Shown here piece by piece: positions 32,191 through 39,435 of a stretch of 52,784 nucleotides of DNA. A program made the translations under genes and the position numbers. The stretch is from a virus: IMG/VR virus record IMGVR_UViG_3300024258_000612, positions 1 through 52,784 of that record. One strand, 5' to 3'. A model generated the notes under the pieces. It was not told the origin of the DNA, searched no databases, and saw only the letters and a list, made by a program, of their open reading frames with translations. Positions within the stretch are counted from its first letter, which is position 1; the number at the start of each line of letters is the position of its first letter.

Positions 32191-33325
32191 TATTACTCCT
32201 TTCTATCAATAGTTCCTGAAAGGCTCTATCTACTTTTCCAAAATACTGGAAGTATGAACACATTTGTGGTTGGTTGGTATCATCGTACCATCTATCTTCT
32301 AAAGACATCTTCTTACTTATTTGTGATTTAAGAGCAGGGCACTTAACACAGGTTGTGGCTGGACAAGTTATACAAGGGTCTGGAGTTGTATAGTCGTGAT
32401 TTATTAAATTGCCTTTAAATACTTCCAACTTACTAAAGAACTCCTCATTAGAGTCCTCAATGTTTGCTAAGTGCAGCTCTTCCCTGTTTTCTTGATAGAT
32501 AACACCATGACATGCCAGCACATCCCCTTCTACAGTTATAGCTGTAATGCTCTGCCCTGCAGCACACTGAGATCCTTTAACACCCCCATACCAGCTAAAT
32601 AAAGTATGGCCATTCTTTTCAGAGAAGGCGAGCTCCTTCTTAGTTAGGGCAACAATCTTGCTCTTATACATTTCCATATAAGCGTGTTGGTCACTATCAT
32701 CATAGTAGTCTATAGTAGGGGAATAAGCCAGCTGTAACCCTTTCTCTTTAAACTTATAGTACAGGTCCTCGTAGTCGTCCCATATATCTTCGAGGTGTAC
32801 AAAGTACTCAGGAACTAAAGTAGCTTTTAGGTGCAAATTAATATTAGGTATCTCTAGTAGCTTAAGTATGTTATCTCTAACTCTTTGAGTACTGTCCTTG
32901 CCAGTTATCGTCAATCTGAGAGGGTCTGGCATTAATCCATCATAGGACACTTGTATCTGAACCCTTTCATCTAACATATCTCTTAACTCTCTAAGGTCAT
33001 ACCCATTAGTATACATGTGATACTTTACAGGGTGCCCTTTAAACTCCTCTAAGAACTCTTTTATTAAAGGCTTATTTAGGGTAGGCTCTCCTCCCCAGAA
33101 GTCAATCTTAACACCTCCATACTCCCCTAAGTTTTTTAACTTGTGGTGTATCTTCTCTTTAGTCAGCTTTATCTGTTCTGGGGTTAGTAGTGTCTCATTG
33201 AGCTTATAATTTTCGTCGGGGTTATCTCCACAGCCTTCAAAGCAGTATGAGCACCCTAAGTTGCACTGCTGAGTTGTGGTTATCTCGAATGTGTAATATC
33301 TTTTTACCGGGGTGTAGTCGTCCAT
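32177..33325 (-). CDS. SPASM-domain radical SAM enzyme (peptide-maturase type)
   Basis: A 382-residue enzyme with C21, C25 and C28 (CNLGCSYC) in the N-terminal barrel, the SAM loop FWGGEPTLN and a C-terminal SPASM domain: CAAGQSITAITVEGDVLAC, then CITCPATTC, CVKC and a later CSYFQYF. SPASM enzymes bind two auxiliary clusters and modify peptides, for example in thioether or other RiPP cross-links. Unlike the three plus-strand enzymes, this one has the full SPASM pattern. It overlaps the CxCN-repeat tail protein by 14 bases downstream, so its likely partner is that protein. The direct evidence is domain content and coupling only. Confidence 0.87.
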   Translation of the reverse strand: MDDYTPVKRYYTFEITTTQQCNLGCSYCFEGCGDNPDENYKLNETLLTPEQIKLTKEKIHHKLKNLGEYGGVKIDFWGGEPTLNKPLIKEFLEEFKGHPVKYHMYTNGYDLRELRDMLDERVQIQVSYDGLMPDPLRLTITGKDSTQRVRDNILKLLEIPNINLHLKATLVPEYFVHLEDIWDDYEDLYYKFKEKGLQLAYSPTIDYYDDSDQHAYMEMYKSKIVALTKKELAFSEKNGHTLFSWYGGVKGSQCAAGQSITAITVEGDVLACHGVIYQENREELHLANIEDSNEEFFSKLEVFKGNLINHDYTTPDPCITCPATTCVKCPALKSQISKKMSLEDRWYDDTNQPQMCSYFQYFGKVDRAFQELLIERSNNGVY

Positions 33326-33522
33326 TATGTCATTAGTAGTTGTTTAAATTGGTTCTTCTCTTCTTCAGGGAAGTACGCTTTATCTTCGGGGATAATAGAC
33401 ATAAAGTCTTGCGCTTGTATTAAGTACTCAGAAGAGAGCTCCAAGTCTATAGGCTCTAACTCTTTAGCTATATTGAAGAGGCTTTCCGCTACTCTAGCTA
33501 TTCTATCATATGACTCCGCCAC
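33325..33522 (-). CDS. Small helical protein before the SPASM enzyme
   Basis: A 65-residue acidic helical protein (MAESYDRIARVAESLFNIAK). Its stop and the next start share a base at 33325 and its start codon overlaps the previous stop at 33522, so it is part of one coupled string. It has no Cys or membrane segment. It could be a partner or scaffold of the SPASM enzyme, or an unrelated tail chaperone. No family is recognised. Confidence 0.5.
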   Translation of the reverse strand: MAESYDRIARVAESLFNIAKELEPIDLELSSEYLIQAQDFMSIIPEDKAYFPEEEKNQFKQLLMT

Positions 33523-33788
33523 TAGCTATAAACCGCAGGGTATACTTGTTTCCAAGATCCTGCTGCCCTAATATAGATATTGCTCCCACTAATGTATATA
33601 TTACCATTATGCCCTGTATTGCCGTCTATTCTAGCGTACGTTCCATCGTGTCCGTGTCCTGAAGTAGCAAACTCACTAGAGTTTTTACCGTCTAGTAAAT
33701 CTGCATCTAGTGTCGAGCCCGACCCATCGTTACCTTTTTGCCAAGCCTTGTTACCATCAATGGTGGTATCTACTTTTAATTCTGCCAT
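33522..33788 (-). CDS. Short tail-fibre protein
   Basis: An 88-residue fibre fragment with the modules LDADLLDGKNSSEF and SGHGHDGTYARIDG, typical of trimeric fibre shafts, and a beta-rich end (NIYISGSNIYIRAAGSWKQV). It probably forms a tip or connector piece. It is followed by the small helical gene and then the SPASM enzyme. Confidence 0.7.
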   Translation of the reverse strand: MAELKVDTTIDGNKAWQKGNDGSGSTLDADLLDGKNSSEFATSGHGHDGTYARIDGNTGHNGNIYISGSNIYIRAAGSWKQVYPAVYS

Positions 33789-33808
33789 TTAATTCTCCTT
33801 CTGTATAT

Positions 33809-34990
33809 TTATTTGTATATGTATATAGTACCTGTTTGCCCATTATGCTTGTAAGAACCTGCTACTAGTGCTCTATCTGACACACCAACGGGGTGCCCAA
33901 ACCAGTCACCTTGGGCACTGTTAGTTGCCGTTATTTTCGCAAGAAATACTCCACTCGTATCATATAGGTATACAGAGCCGGAACTAAGGACACCATTATC
34001 ATCATCAGAACGAGATCCTATCGCTATAAGACTGTCCGATACGGATATGGAGCTACCAAAGTTATCATAATCTTCGATATCGTACGCAATTACTTTAGTT
34101 ATAAGAGTGCCATCAACATCATATATATATACAGCTCCTCGTTGGGTAGGGTGCTCCCTGCTGGGGGCTCCTATCGCTATAACCGTGTCAGAAATAGCGA
34201 CAGGAGCACCAAAAACGTCATTCGCTTGACCATCGTAGGCAGTTATTTTTTTTATAAAGCTGCCGTTGATGTTGTATAAGTAGGCTGCCCCTGCGGTATC
34301 TCCTAAATCATCGTCTCCTAGTGCACTTACTACTATTCTAGTGTCAGAGGCTGCTACGTTGTTTCCAAACCTGTCAAAAACCTGGGTATCATGAGCGGTT
34401 ATTTTTGTAAGAAAACTCCCGCTCGTACTGTATAGGTATAGGGCTCCGGAACTCTGGTAGGGAGTATCGTGGTCTGGGGCACCTATGGCAATAACAGTAT
34501 TAGAGATAGCAATAGTAAAGCTGCCAAAATTATCATACGCGCTACCATCAGGAGGCACGAGTTTAGCTTGATACACCCCATCAATACTATATAGGTAAGC
34601 TGCTCCTATATTGTTATCCCTCGGAGCACTAATAAGAATGGAAGTATCTGAAACCGCTACCTGAGTACCAAACTGGTCACCGTTTATACCCCCTGGGGAA
34701 GTTATGTGGTGCAACTGGGTACCATTAATATCATATATGTATATAGATCCTACTACGCCCGATTGTTGTCCATCATACGTACCTACTACTATTCTATTGT
34801 CCGAAACTGCTACTGAAGAGCCAAATCGGTAGCCCCCGGGTACAGAGGGGTATATCTGAGACTCAAGGGAGAGGCTGTCTCCTTCAATACTCCCAGACCA
34901 AATCTCCACTCCGTCAAGATTTATAATTTTAATAGCGGTACCGTTGAAAGTTACATTCTTAATATCGGCTAAATTAATGCTTTGCGACAT
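33809..34990 (-). CDS. Seven-bladed FG-GAP-like beta-propeller tail protein
   Basis: A 393-residue protein. A short N-terminal module (1-35, VTFNGTAIKIINLDGVEIW) is of the kind that links to virions. Then come seven repeats starting FG at residues 56, 107, 155, 208, 260, 311 and 364, spaced 48-53 apart. Each reads FG-x-x-(I/V)-(A/S)-(I/V)-S-D-x-x-(I/L)-(V/A)-I-G, followed by G-x-(I/V/L)-Y-(I/L)-Y. This is the FG-GAP pattern of integrin-like propellers, here with seven blades. Its likely role is binding host sugar or protein at the tail tip. Confidence 0.85.
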   Translation of the reverse strand: MSQSINLADIKNVTFNGTAIKIINLDGVEIWSGSIEGDSLSLESQIYPSVPGGYRFGSSVAVSDNRIVVGTYDGQQSGVVGSIYIYDINGTQLHHITSPGGINGDQFGTQVAVSDTSILISAPRDNNIGAAYLYSIDGVYQAKLVPPDGSAYDNFGSFTIAISNTVIAIGAPDHDTPYQSSGALYLYSTSGSFLTKITAHDTQVFDRFGNNVAASDTRIVVSALGDDDLGDTAGAAYLYNINGSFIKKITAYDGQANDVFGAPVAISDTVIAIGAPSREHPTQRGAVYIYDVDGTLITKVIAYDIEDYDNFGSSISVSDSLIAIGSRSDDDNGVLSSGSVYLYDTSGVFLAKITATNSAQGDWFGHPVGVSDRALVAGSYKHNGQTGTIYIYK

Positions 34991-35003
34991 ATCTATATAC
35001 CTA

Positions 35004-35747
35004 CTATGTTGTTATATTTAAAGTATCCCCGGATACAGAGAAGGAGGCCCCTACAGGTCCTTGAGGGCCTTGAGGTCCTGCTGGTCCTTGAGGGCCTTGA
35101 GGGCCTTGAGGGCCTGTAGCACCTTGAGGGCCTGCAGCACCTTGAGGGCCTTGCAGTACTGCAGTACTAATAGTAGCTCTACCGTTCACGCCCCCTGAAA
35201 CGTCATATATAGAAATATAGTCATTAGAAGAAGGAGAAGAAATAATAGGAAGTGCAGCCATACTATGACTATGCCCCGAGGCAGCATACCCTGCACTACC
35301 ATGATCTCCCCAGCCCCACGCAGAGTTCCAATGACTAATACCTGTAGTAGTTACACCGCTTGCTGCATGGGTGCTTGCTAAGGCACCTACATGTCCTGCA
35401 TTTAATACTACAGAACCCGTCTGAGTATTAACACTTGATACTGTATCAGCAGGGGTCTGTAGTTCTACCCAGTTTGTGCCGTCATAAATATAGTTAGTGC
35501 TATTACTAATAACAATCGCCATATCACCACTCGTTGCGCTTAGAGCGTTTCTTGCGGTAATGTCTGCTACTTGGGTAACTGAGCTAAGTTGTCCTGCACG
35601 AGCTAAAGCGAAGCCCCCTAAGGTGGCCCCGTCATGAATGACTACCGTATTCTTATCTGAATCGTAAGTAATCTCTCCTGCAGAGCCTGTAAAGGCCGCA
35701 TGTTCAGTAGAGGTACCACTTCGTAGTTGCAGAACATTAGTTAACAT
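35004..35747 (-). CDS. Collagen-like tail fibre protein
   Basis: A 247-residue fibre. Residues 1-60 (LQLRSGTSTEHAAFTGSAG and a following TYDSDKNTVVIHDG) are a virion-attachment module frequent in fibre proteins. A middle shaft is Ser/Thr-rich. Residues from about 190 to 232 are Gly-X-Y triplets (GPQGAAGPQGATGPQGPQG) forming a collagen-like triple helix. A short beta tail ends the protein. It uses the same promoter-proximal operon as the following propeller gene. Confidence 0.85.
   Translation of the reverse strand: MLTNVLQLRSGTSTEHAAFTGSAGEITYDSDKNTVVIHDGATLGGFALARAGQLSSVTQVADITARNALSATSGDMAIVISNSTNYIYDGTNWVELQTPADTVSSVNTQTGSVVLNAGHVGALASTHAASGVTTTGISHWNSAWGWGDHGSAGYAASGHSHSMAALPIISSPSSNDYISIYDVSGGVNGRATISTAVLQGPQGAAGPQGATGPQGPQGPQGPAGPQGPQGPVGASFSVSGDTLNITT
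35050..35160 (-). repeat. Collagen-like 9-bp-based DNA repeat
   Basis: On the plus strand the unit CCTTGAGGG repeats, with variants, through 35058-35155, encoding Gly-Pro-Gln and related Gly-X-Y triplets. Such tracts expand and contract by slippage. Confidence 0.75.
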
Positions 35748-35757
35748 AGGTTACTCC

Positions 35758-35973
35758 TTAGGCAGCTTTAGACTCTTCTTCCAATTCTATATTTAGAGCT
35801 GCTAGGTAGCCTTTTCGAGCCATCTCAAGCTGATTGTAGTCTGCCTGTAATTGGTTCTGTTTTTGCTGTAGAGACGCTAGTTGTTGAACTGCGTCCTTTG
35901 CTACCTCAGATAAGTCCTCAAAAATATGGTCTGTACCGTCAATATTGATTGTTTGCTTAGTTTCTTCTGTCAT
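35758..35973 (-). CDS. Small helical phage protein (DUF6447-like)
   Basis: A 71-residue protein. The ATG at 35973 has AAAGGAAAG upstream and is preferred to a start further upstream, because the promoter at 36023 leaves a leader there. It begins TEETKQTINIDGTDHIFEDL, then has a coiled-coil helix (LASLQQKQNQLQADYNQLE). This arrangement is frequent as a small conserved protein in marine phage tail regions. It is the first gene after the minus-strand promoter. The function is unknown. Confidence 0.6.
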   Translation of the reverse strand: MTEETKQTINIDGTDHIFEDLSEVAKDAVQQLASLQQKQNQLQADYNQLEMARKGYLAALNIELEEESKAA

Positions 35974-36022
35974 TTTCTTTCCTTTGATTGTGTTTAAAAA
36001 ATTTACCCTAAGGCAAGATGTT

Positions 36023-36051
36023 ATTATACCACCGGGCACCTAAAATGTCAA
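36023..36051 (-). promoter_or_regulatory. Minus-strand sigma70-type promoter
   Basis: On the minus strand TTGACA (36051-36046) and TATAAT (36028-36023) with a 17-bp spacer, both perfect. It drives the leftward unit from the DUF6447-like gene toward the propeller, SPASM enzyme and sugar genes. Confidence 0.87.
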
Positions 36052-36071
36052 GTGGTATTATTTTTTATGTA

Positions 36072-36227
36072 TTAATAGTTGAAGGCATCAGATATAGAAG
36101 TTTCTCTTGCGAGTAGTACTTCCATTTGAAGCTTCTGTGACTCTTGCTTTGCCTGCATATTCAATGCTGTTAACTTAGCAAAGAATCCTAAGGCAATTGG
36201 TAGTATACTTGTTAATAGGGTTAGCAT
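36072..36227 (-). CDS. Small membrane protein, holin-like layout (51 aa)
   Basis: A 51-residue minus-strand ORF starting at ATG 36227 and ending at TAA 36074-36072. It has a hydrophobic N-terminal helix (MLTLLTSILPIALGFFAKL) and a hydrophilic helix with many Gln/Lys/Glu. The start is 7 bases from the previous gene's stop. In marine phages a longer protein with a similar N-terminus often occupies the tail-fibre region and is annotated holin or unknown; this one is short. It was not caught by a simple size threshold, but it has a clear membrane segment. Confidence 0.55.
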   Translation of the reverse strand: MLTLLTSILPIALGFFAKLTALNMQAKQESQKLQMEVLLARETSISDAFNY

Positions 36228-36233
36228 ATGGTT

Positions 36234-36557
36234 TTATTCTTCTACTGTTTCTACCCAAGAGGTAGTGTCTTCATCCCAAGAGTACATTAAGTCATCTGTT
36301 GGGTAAGCTATAGGTGCGTTCCAAGTAAAGTCAGCATCTAGTGTCCACGAAGGGAATGGTTGAGGTGAAATAAATACTTCATTTACCTTATCCCAAGTGT
36401 CACCGATAGAAGCATACTTGCCCCTAAAGTTTCCGTTGTAAGATGTTTGAATCCATAGAAATGAATCACCTACAGCACCTGAATTAATAAAGTCTTGTTC
36501 AGCAACAATTACTTCTGTAACAATGTTGTTACTCTCTACCTTTGCAAAATGACTCAT
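36234..36557 (-). CDS. Conserved tail-region protein (tail fibre/chaperone-like)
   Basis: A 107-residue protein beginning MSHFAKVESNNIVTEVIVAEQ, with an aromatic-rich end (FTWNAPIAYPTDDLMYSWDE). Similar small proteins follow fibre genes in many marine phages. It starts within the stop of the glycine-rich adhesin gene (ATGA), suggesting a chaperone, cap or adaptor role for that fibre. There is no catalytic motif. Confidence 0.65.
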   Translation of the reverse strand: MSHFAKVESNNIVTEVIVAEQDFINSGAVGDSFLWIQTSYNGNFRGKYASIGDTWDKVNEVFISPQPFPSWTLDADFTWNAPIAYPTDDLMYSWDEDTTSWVETVEE

Positions 36558-38803
36558 ACTGCATACCTCACTATTACTATTCCTGAACCACCACTACCAG
36601 CAACGGTACTGTTGTGTCCTGCAGCACCACCTCCTGAGCCTGTGTTAGCACCACCGTTGCCTCCACCTGACGTACTACCTGAACCACCTGAGTTGAGAGC
36701 CCAAGCACCTCCATATGACATGCCACCTGAATCAGAGCCACCGCCGCCGCCGCCGCCGATACCACCCATACCACCTGTACAATGTACGTAGTTACCACCG
36801 CCACCACCACCGCCCCAATAATAGGTAGCACCATTAGGACCCATTTTCATTATTTGCTTTCCTGGGCCACCTGTGCCACCTCCACCTGTCGTACCGCTGT
36901 CACCCGCACCGTTTGCGCCACCACCGCCACCTGAACCATAACAACCGCCACTCACACTACTGCCACCATTAAATCCGGCATAAACTAAATACCCAGAAGC
37001 AGACGGTGCAGTACCGATACCACCACCATAACCTCTGTTACCGCCACCACCGTTTGCGCCATTACCACCAACGCCGATACCACCTGAACCTAAACCTCCA
37101 CCTGTTGCAGTTACGCCAAAAATAGAGGTTGAGCCACCAGCACTATTAGCACTGCCACCGTTTCCAATGGTGACACTATAGCTCTGAGGAGTGACCGTAA
37201 GAGAAGTTCTGTGTAGAACTGCACCACCGCCGCCACCACCGCCCATTTGACCAGTAACACCTGCACCACCACCGCCGCCGCCAACAATAAGAACATCAAC
37301 AGAACCTGAAGCTTCAGCAGTAAACGTACCTGAAGATGTAAACGTATGAACTTTGTAATTAGTACCGCCTGATGCGTATGTTGATACAGTACCACCAGTA
37401 GCCGAGAATTTATTACTCATTGTGTCCCAACCAGAACCTGACCATACCTTCATAGCACCACTAGTAGTATCAAACCACATATCGCCTTGAGCAGGATTAT
37501 CCGGGTCTGTAGCTGATACTGTAGCAGCATCGATATCTGTTAGAGCAGCACCACTAATAGCAGGTAAAGAACCGGTTAACGTAGCAGCATTAATACCTAA
37601 AGAATCTACATGACTCTTAGTAGCAGGAGGACTTAACTCAACAACCTTAGCATCAGTCTCAGCCTTAGTGTATCTATCAGCCAATGTAGTAGCAGCAGTA
37701 CTTGCACTTGATGCAGCTGCCGAAGCAGAACCAGAAGCATCAGATGCCTTTGTAGTTGCTGTTGAAGCAGAAGCAGAAGCACTTGATGCAGAAGAAGCAG
37801 CTTCAGAAGCTTTAGTAGTTGCAATCCCAGCATTAGTTACTGCAGTATCCTTATGACCACTTGCTGTACTTGCAGAACCAGCAGAAGCAGAAGCACTTGC
37901 CAATGCATCAGCAGCTTTATTAGTTGCGGTTACAGCAGAAGCAGTGGCACTTGTTGCCTTTGTAGTAGCTAAAGTTGCCTTTGTTGATGCTGTTGAAGCA
38001 GAACCACTTGCTGCCGCGGCAGAACTTGATGATGCAGAAGCAGAACTGGCAGAAGCAGTAGCAGAAGTTTCTGCATCATCTTCACTTGATTGGGCATCTG
38101 TAGCACTTGAACCAGCACTAGTAGCAGAAGCAGTAGCACTAGTAGCAGAAGCGGTAGCACTTAATTGAGCAGCTTCAGCAGCACCTTGTGCAGTTTCTGA
38201 ATGAGCTTGAGCAGTTTCTGCATGAGTCTCTGCTAATTCAGCATTGGTCTCTGCAGTTTCTGAATGTGTTTCAGCAACCAAAGCAGCATTCTTATATGTC
38301 TCTGCATTGGTAGCACTGATAGTAGCCGCGGCAGCTTTAACAGTTGCAGTGTTTGCATCTATAGCAGCTTGTTGAGCTTGATACTTAGCAGAATATTCTC
38401 CACCATCAACAGCACCTGTAGTCTTAGTTGCCCATTGTTGAGATAAACCTTCAGCACTTTCAGCAGCAGTTTGTGCAGCTACAGCATTATTCTTTGAAGT
38501 TTCAGAAGCGGTTTGTGCTATTAAAGCATCTGTCTTAGCAGTTGCAGCAATACCTTGAGCGGTTTCAGCAGCAGTCTTAGCGTTCTCAGCTAGCGTCTGT
38601 GCAGTTTCAGCATCGGTCTTAGCGGTATCTGCTAAACCTTTAGCAATCTCTGCTCCGGCCTTTGCAGTCTCTGCAGCTTGTTTCGCTGTATCTGCCGAGG
38701 CAATCTTACCATCCATATCTGTGATACGTCCAGTAACTGTCGTTTGCAGTGTTGTTGTGTTTGATACTAGCGTATTTACTGCATCAGTTAAACTTGTTGG
38801 CAT
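36554..38803 (-). CDS. Long tail fibre with coiled-coil shaft and glycine-rich adhesin tip
   Basis: A 749-residue protein. Residues 1-400 are an Ala/Thr/Ser/Glu-rich shaft with coiled-coil-like periodicity (AETAKAGAEIAKGLADTAK). A middle part to about 490 holds beta modules including LPAISGAALTDI. Residues from about 495 to 740 are runs of glycine (GGGGGGAGVTGQMGGGG) broken by short strands, resembling the polyglycine-helix adhesin of T4-family gp38 tips. It ends GSGIVIVRYAV. A small conserved protein is coupled to it downstream. Confidence 0.85.
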   Translation of the reverse strand: MPTSLTDAVNTLVSNTTTLQTTVTGRITDMDGKIASADTAKQAAETAKAGAEIAKGLADTAKTDAETAQTLAENAKTAAETAQGIAATAKTDALIAQTASETSKNNAVAAQTAAESAEGLSQQWATKTTGAVDGGEYSAKYQAQQAAIDANTATVKAAAATISATNAETYKNAALVAETHSETAETNAELAETHAETAQAHSETAQGAAEAAQLSATASATSATASATSAGSSATDAQSSEDDAETSATASASSASASSSSAAAASGSASTASTKATLATTKATSATASAVTATNKAADALASASASAGSASTASGHKDTAVTNAGIATTKASEAASSASSASASASTATTKASDASGSASAAASSASTAATTLADRYTKAETDAKVVELSPPATKSHVDSLGINAATLTGSLPAISGAALTDIDAATVSATDPDNPAQGDMWFDTTSGAMKVWSGSGWDTMSNKFSATGGTVSTYASGGTNYKVHTFTSSGTFTAEASGSVDVLIVGGGGGGAGVTGQMGGGGGGGAVLHRTSLTVTPQSYSVTIGNGGSANSAGGSTSIFGVTATGGGLGSGGIGVGGNGANGGGGNRGYGGGIGTAPSASGYLVYAGFNGGSSVSGGCYGSGGGGGANGAGDSGTTGGGGTGGPGKQIMKMGPNGATYYWGGGGGGGNYVHCTGGMGGIGGGGGGGSDSGGMSYGGAWALNSGGSGSTSGGGNGGANTGSGGGAAGHNSTVAGSGGSGIVIVRYAV

Positions 38804-38815
38804 TTATATTTTCTC

Positions 38816-39157
38816 CTATGGATGATTTGTTATAATAGCATTTTGAGCAGCAACAATTGCTGCAGCGTTAGACACCACCGATAATTCATTTGCGTCAATA
38901 CCATCTTCAAGCTCTCCGAGTGTATCGAAGTCAACTGAAGCGGTACCTTTAAGTGTATTTATAATTGAGTCGACCTGACCCATATTGTAATACGTTGATA
39001 AATCAGTTGGAGGACTTAACGTTACAATGTTAGAGTCCGTTTGTGATTTCGTATAGTAATCACTTAAATCTGTTGGCGGAGATAGTTCTACTACCTTACC
39101 GTCGGTTTCTGACTTATTGTAAAAGTCAAATTCTGCTAATTGTCTTATTCTACTCAT
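38816..39157 (-). CDS. Short tail fibre protein
   Basis: A 113-residue protein with modules FYNKSETDGKVVELSPPTDL and YTKSQTDSNIVTLSPPTDL, typical of fibre-shaft repeats (YxKxETDxxI). The C-terminal part is helical. It precedes the glycine-rich fibre gene by 12 bases and starts on the stop of its own upstream neighbour (TAATG). Confidence 0.75.
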   Translation of the reverse strand: MSRIRQLAEFDFYNKSETDGKVVELSPPTDLSDYYTKSQTDSNIVTLSPPTDLSTYYNMGQVDSIINTLKGTASVDFDTLGELEDGIDANELSVVSNAAAIVAAQNAIITNHP

Positions 39158-39435
39158 TATATAGGCTTAGGATAAGCATCCTTAACTGCGTCTAAAGCAT
39201 CATCAAGTGTTGTAGTACCGTTCTTTCTATCCCAGTAAGCCATATCAGCTTGCTCTTCTAATGAAGGGTATTGTCTATCCCTTGTGTATTGATCAAGTTG
39301 CCATTCTAAAATGAGTCTTTGCTTTTCAGCCTCCAATTCAGAACTGGTCGCCTCAACACCCAAGTTCTGGGCTGCGACACCATCTGCGTCGAATGGACCT
39401 CCGTCTGGACCTGGCGCTGTTATTAGTTTTATCAT
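39157..39435 (-). CDS. Tail fibre assembly/chaperone-like protein
   Basis: A 92-residue protein starting at ATG 39435, which overlaps the preceding stop (TAATG). It opens MIKLITAPGPDGG. The helical C-terminal half (WQLDQYTRDRQYPSLEEQAD) resembles the small assembly proteins encoded after fibres, which contain YPSLEEQLDMLYWD-like stretches. An earlier in-frame start at 39492 lies inside the upstream gene and was rejected. Confidence 0.65.
   Translation of the reverse strand: MIKLITAPGPDGGPFDADGVAAQNLGVEATSSELEAEKQRLILEWQLDQYTRDRQYPSLEEQADMAYWDRKNGTTTLDDALDAVKDAYPKPI

Noticed and set aside
20949-33325. DNA hypermodification system (radical-SAM enzymes also occur in those)
   Set aside because: No thymidylate-synthase-like, 5-hydroxymethyl-pyrimidine synthase or kinase gene is visible in the window; sugar enzymes and the fibre context fit surface or virion modification better. 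It cannot be excluded for genes outside the window.
36495-36791. Proline-rich 98-residue frame on the plus strand
   Set aside because: It is the antisense image of the glycine-rich adhesin: GGN glycine codons read as proline on the opposite strand. No ribosome site.
37668-38446. Several Ala- or Leu-rich frames on both strands
   Set aside because: They are shadows of the low-complexity Ala/Thr/Ser shaft of the 36554-38803 fibre.
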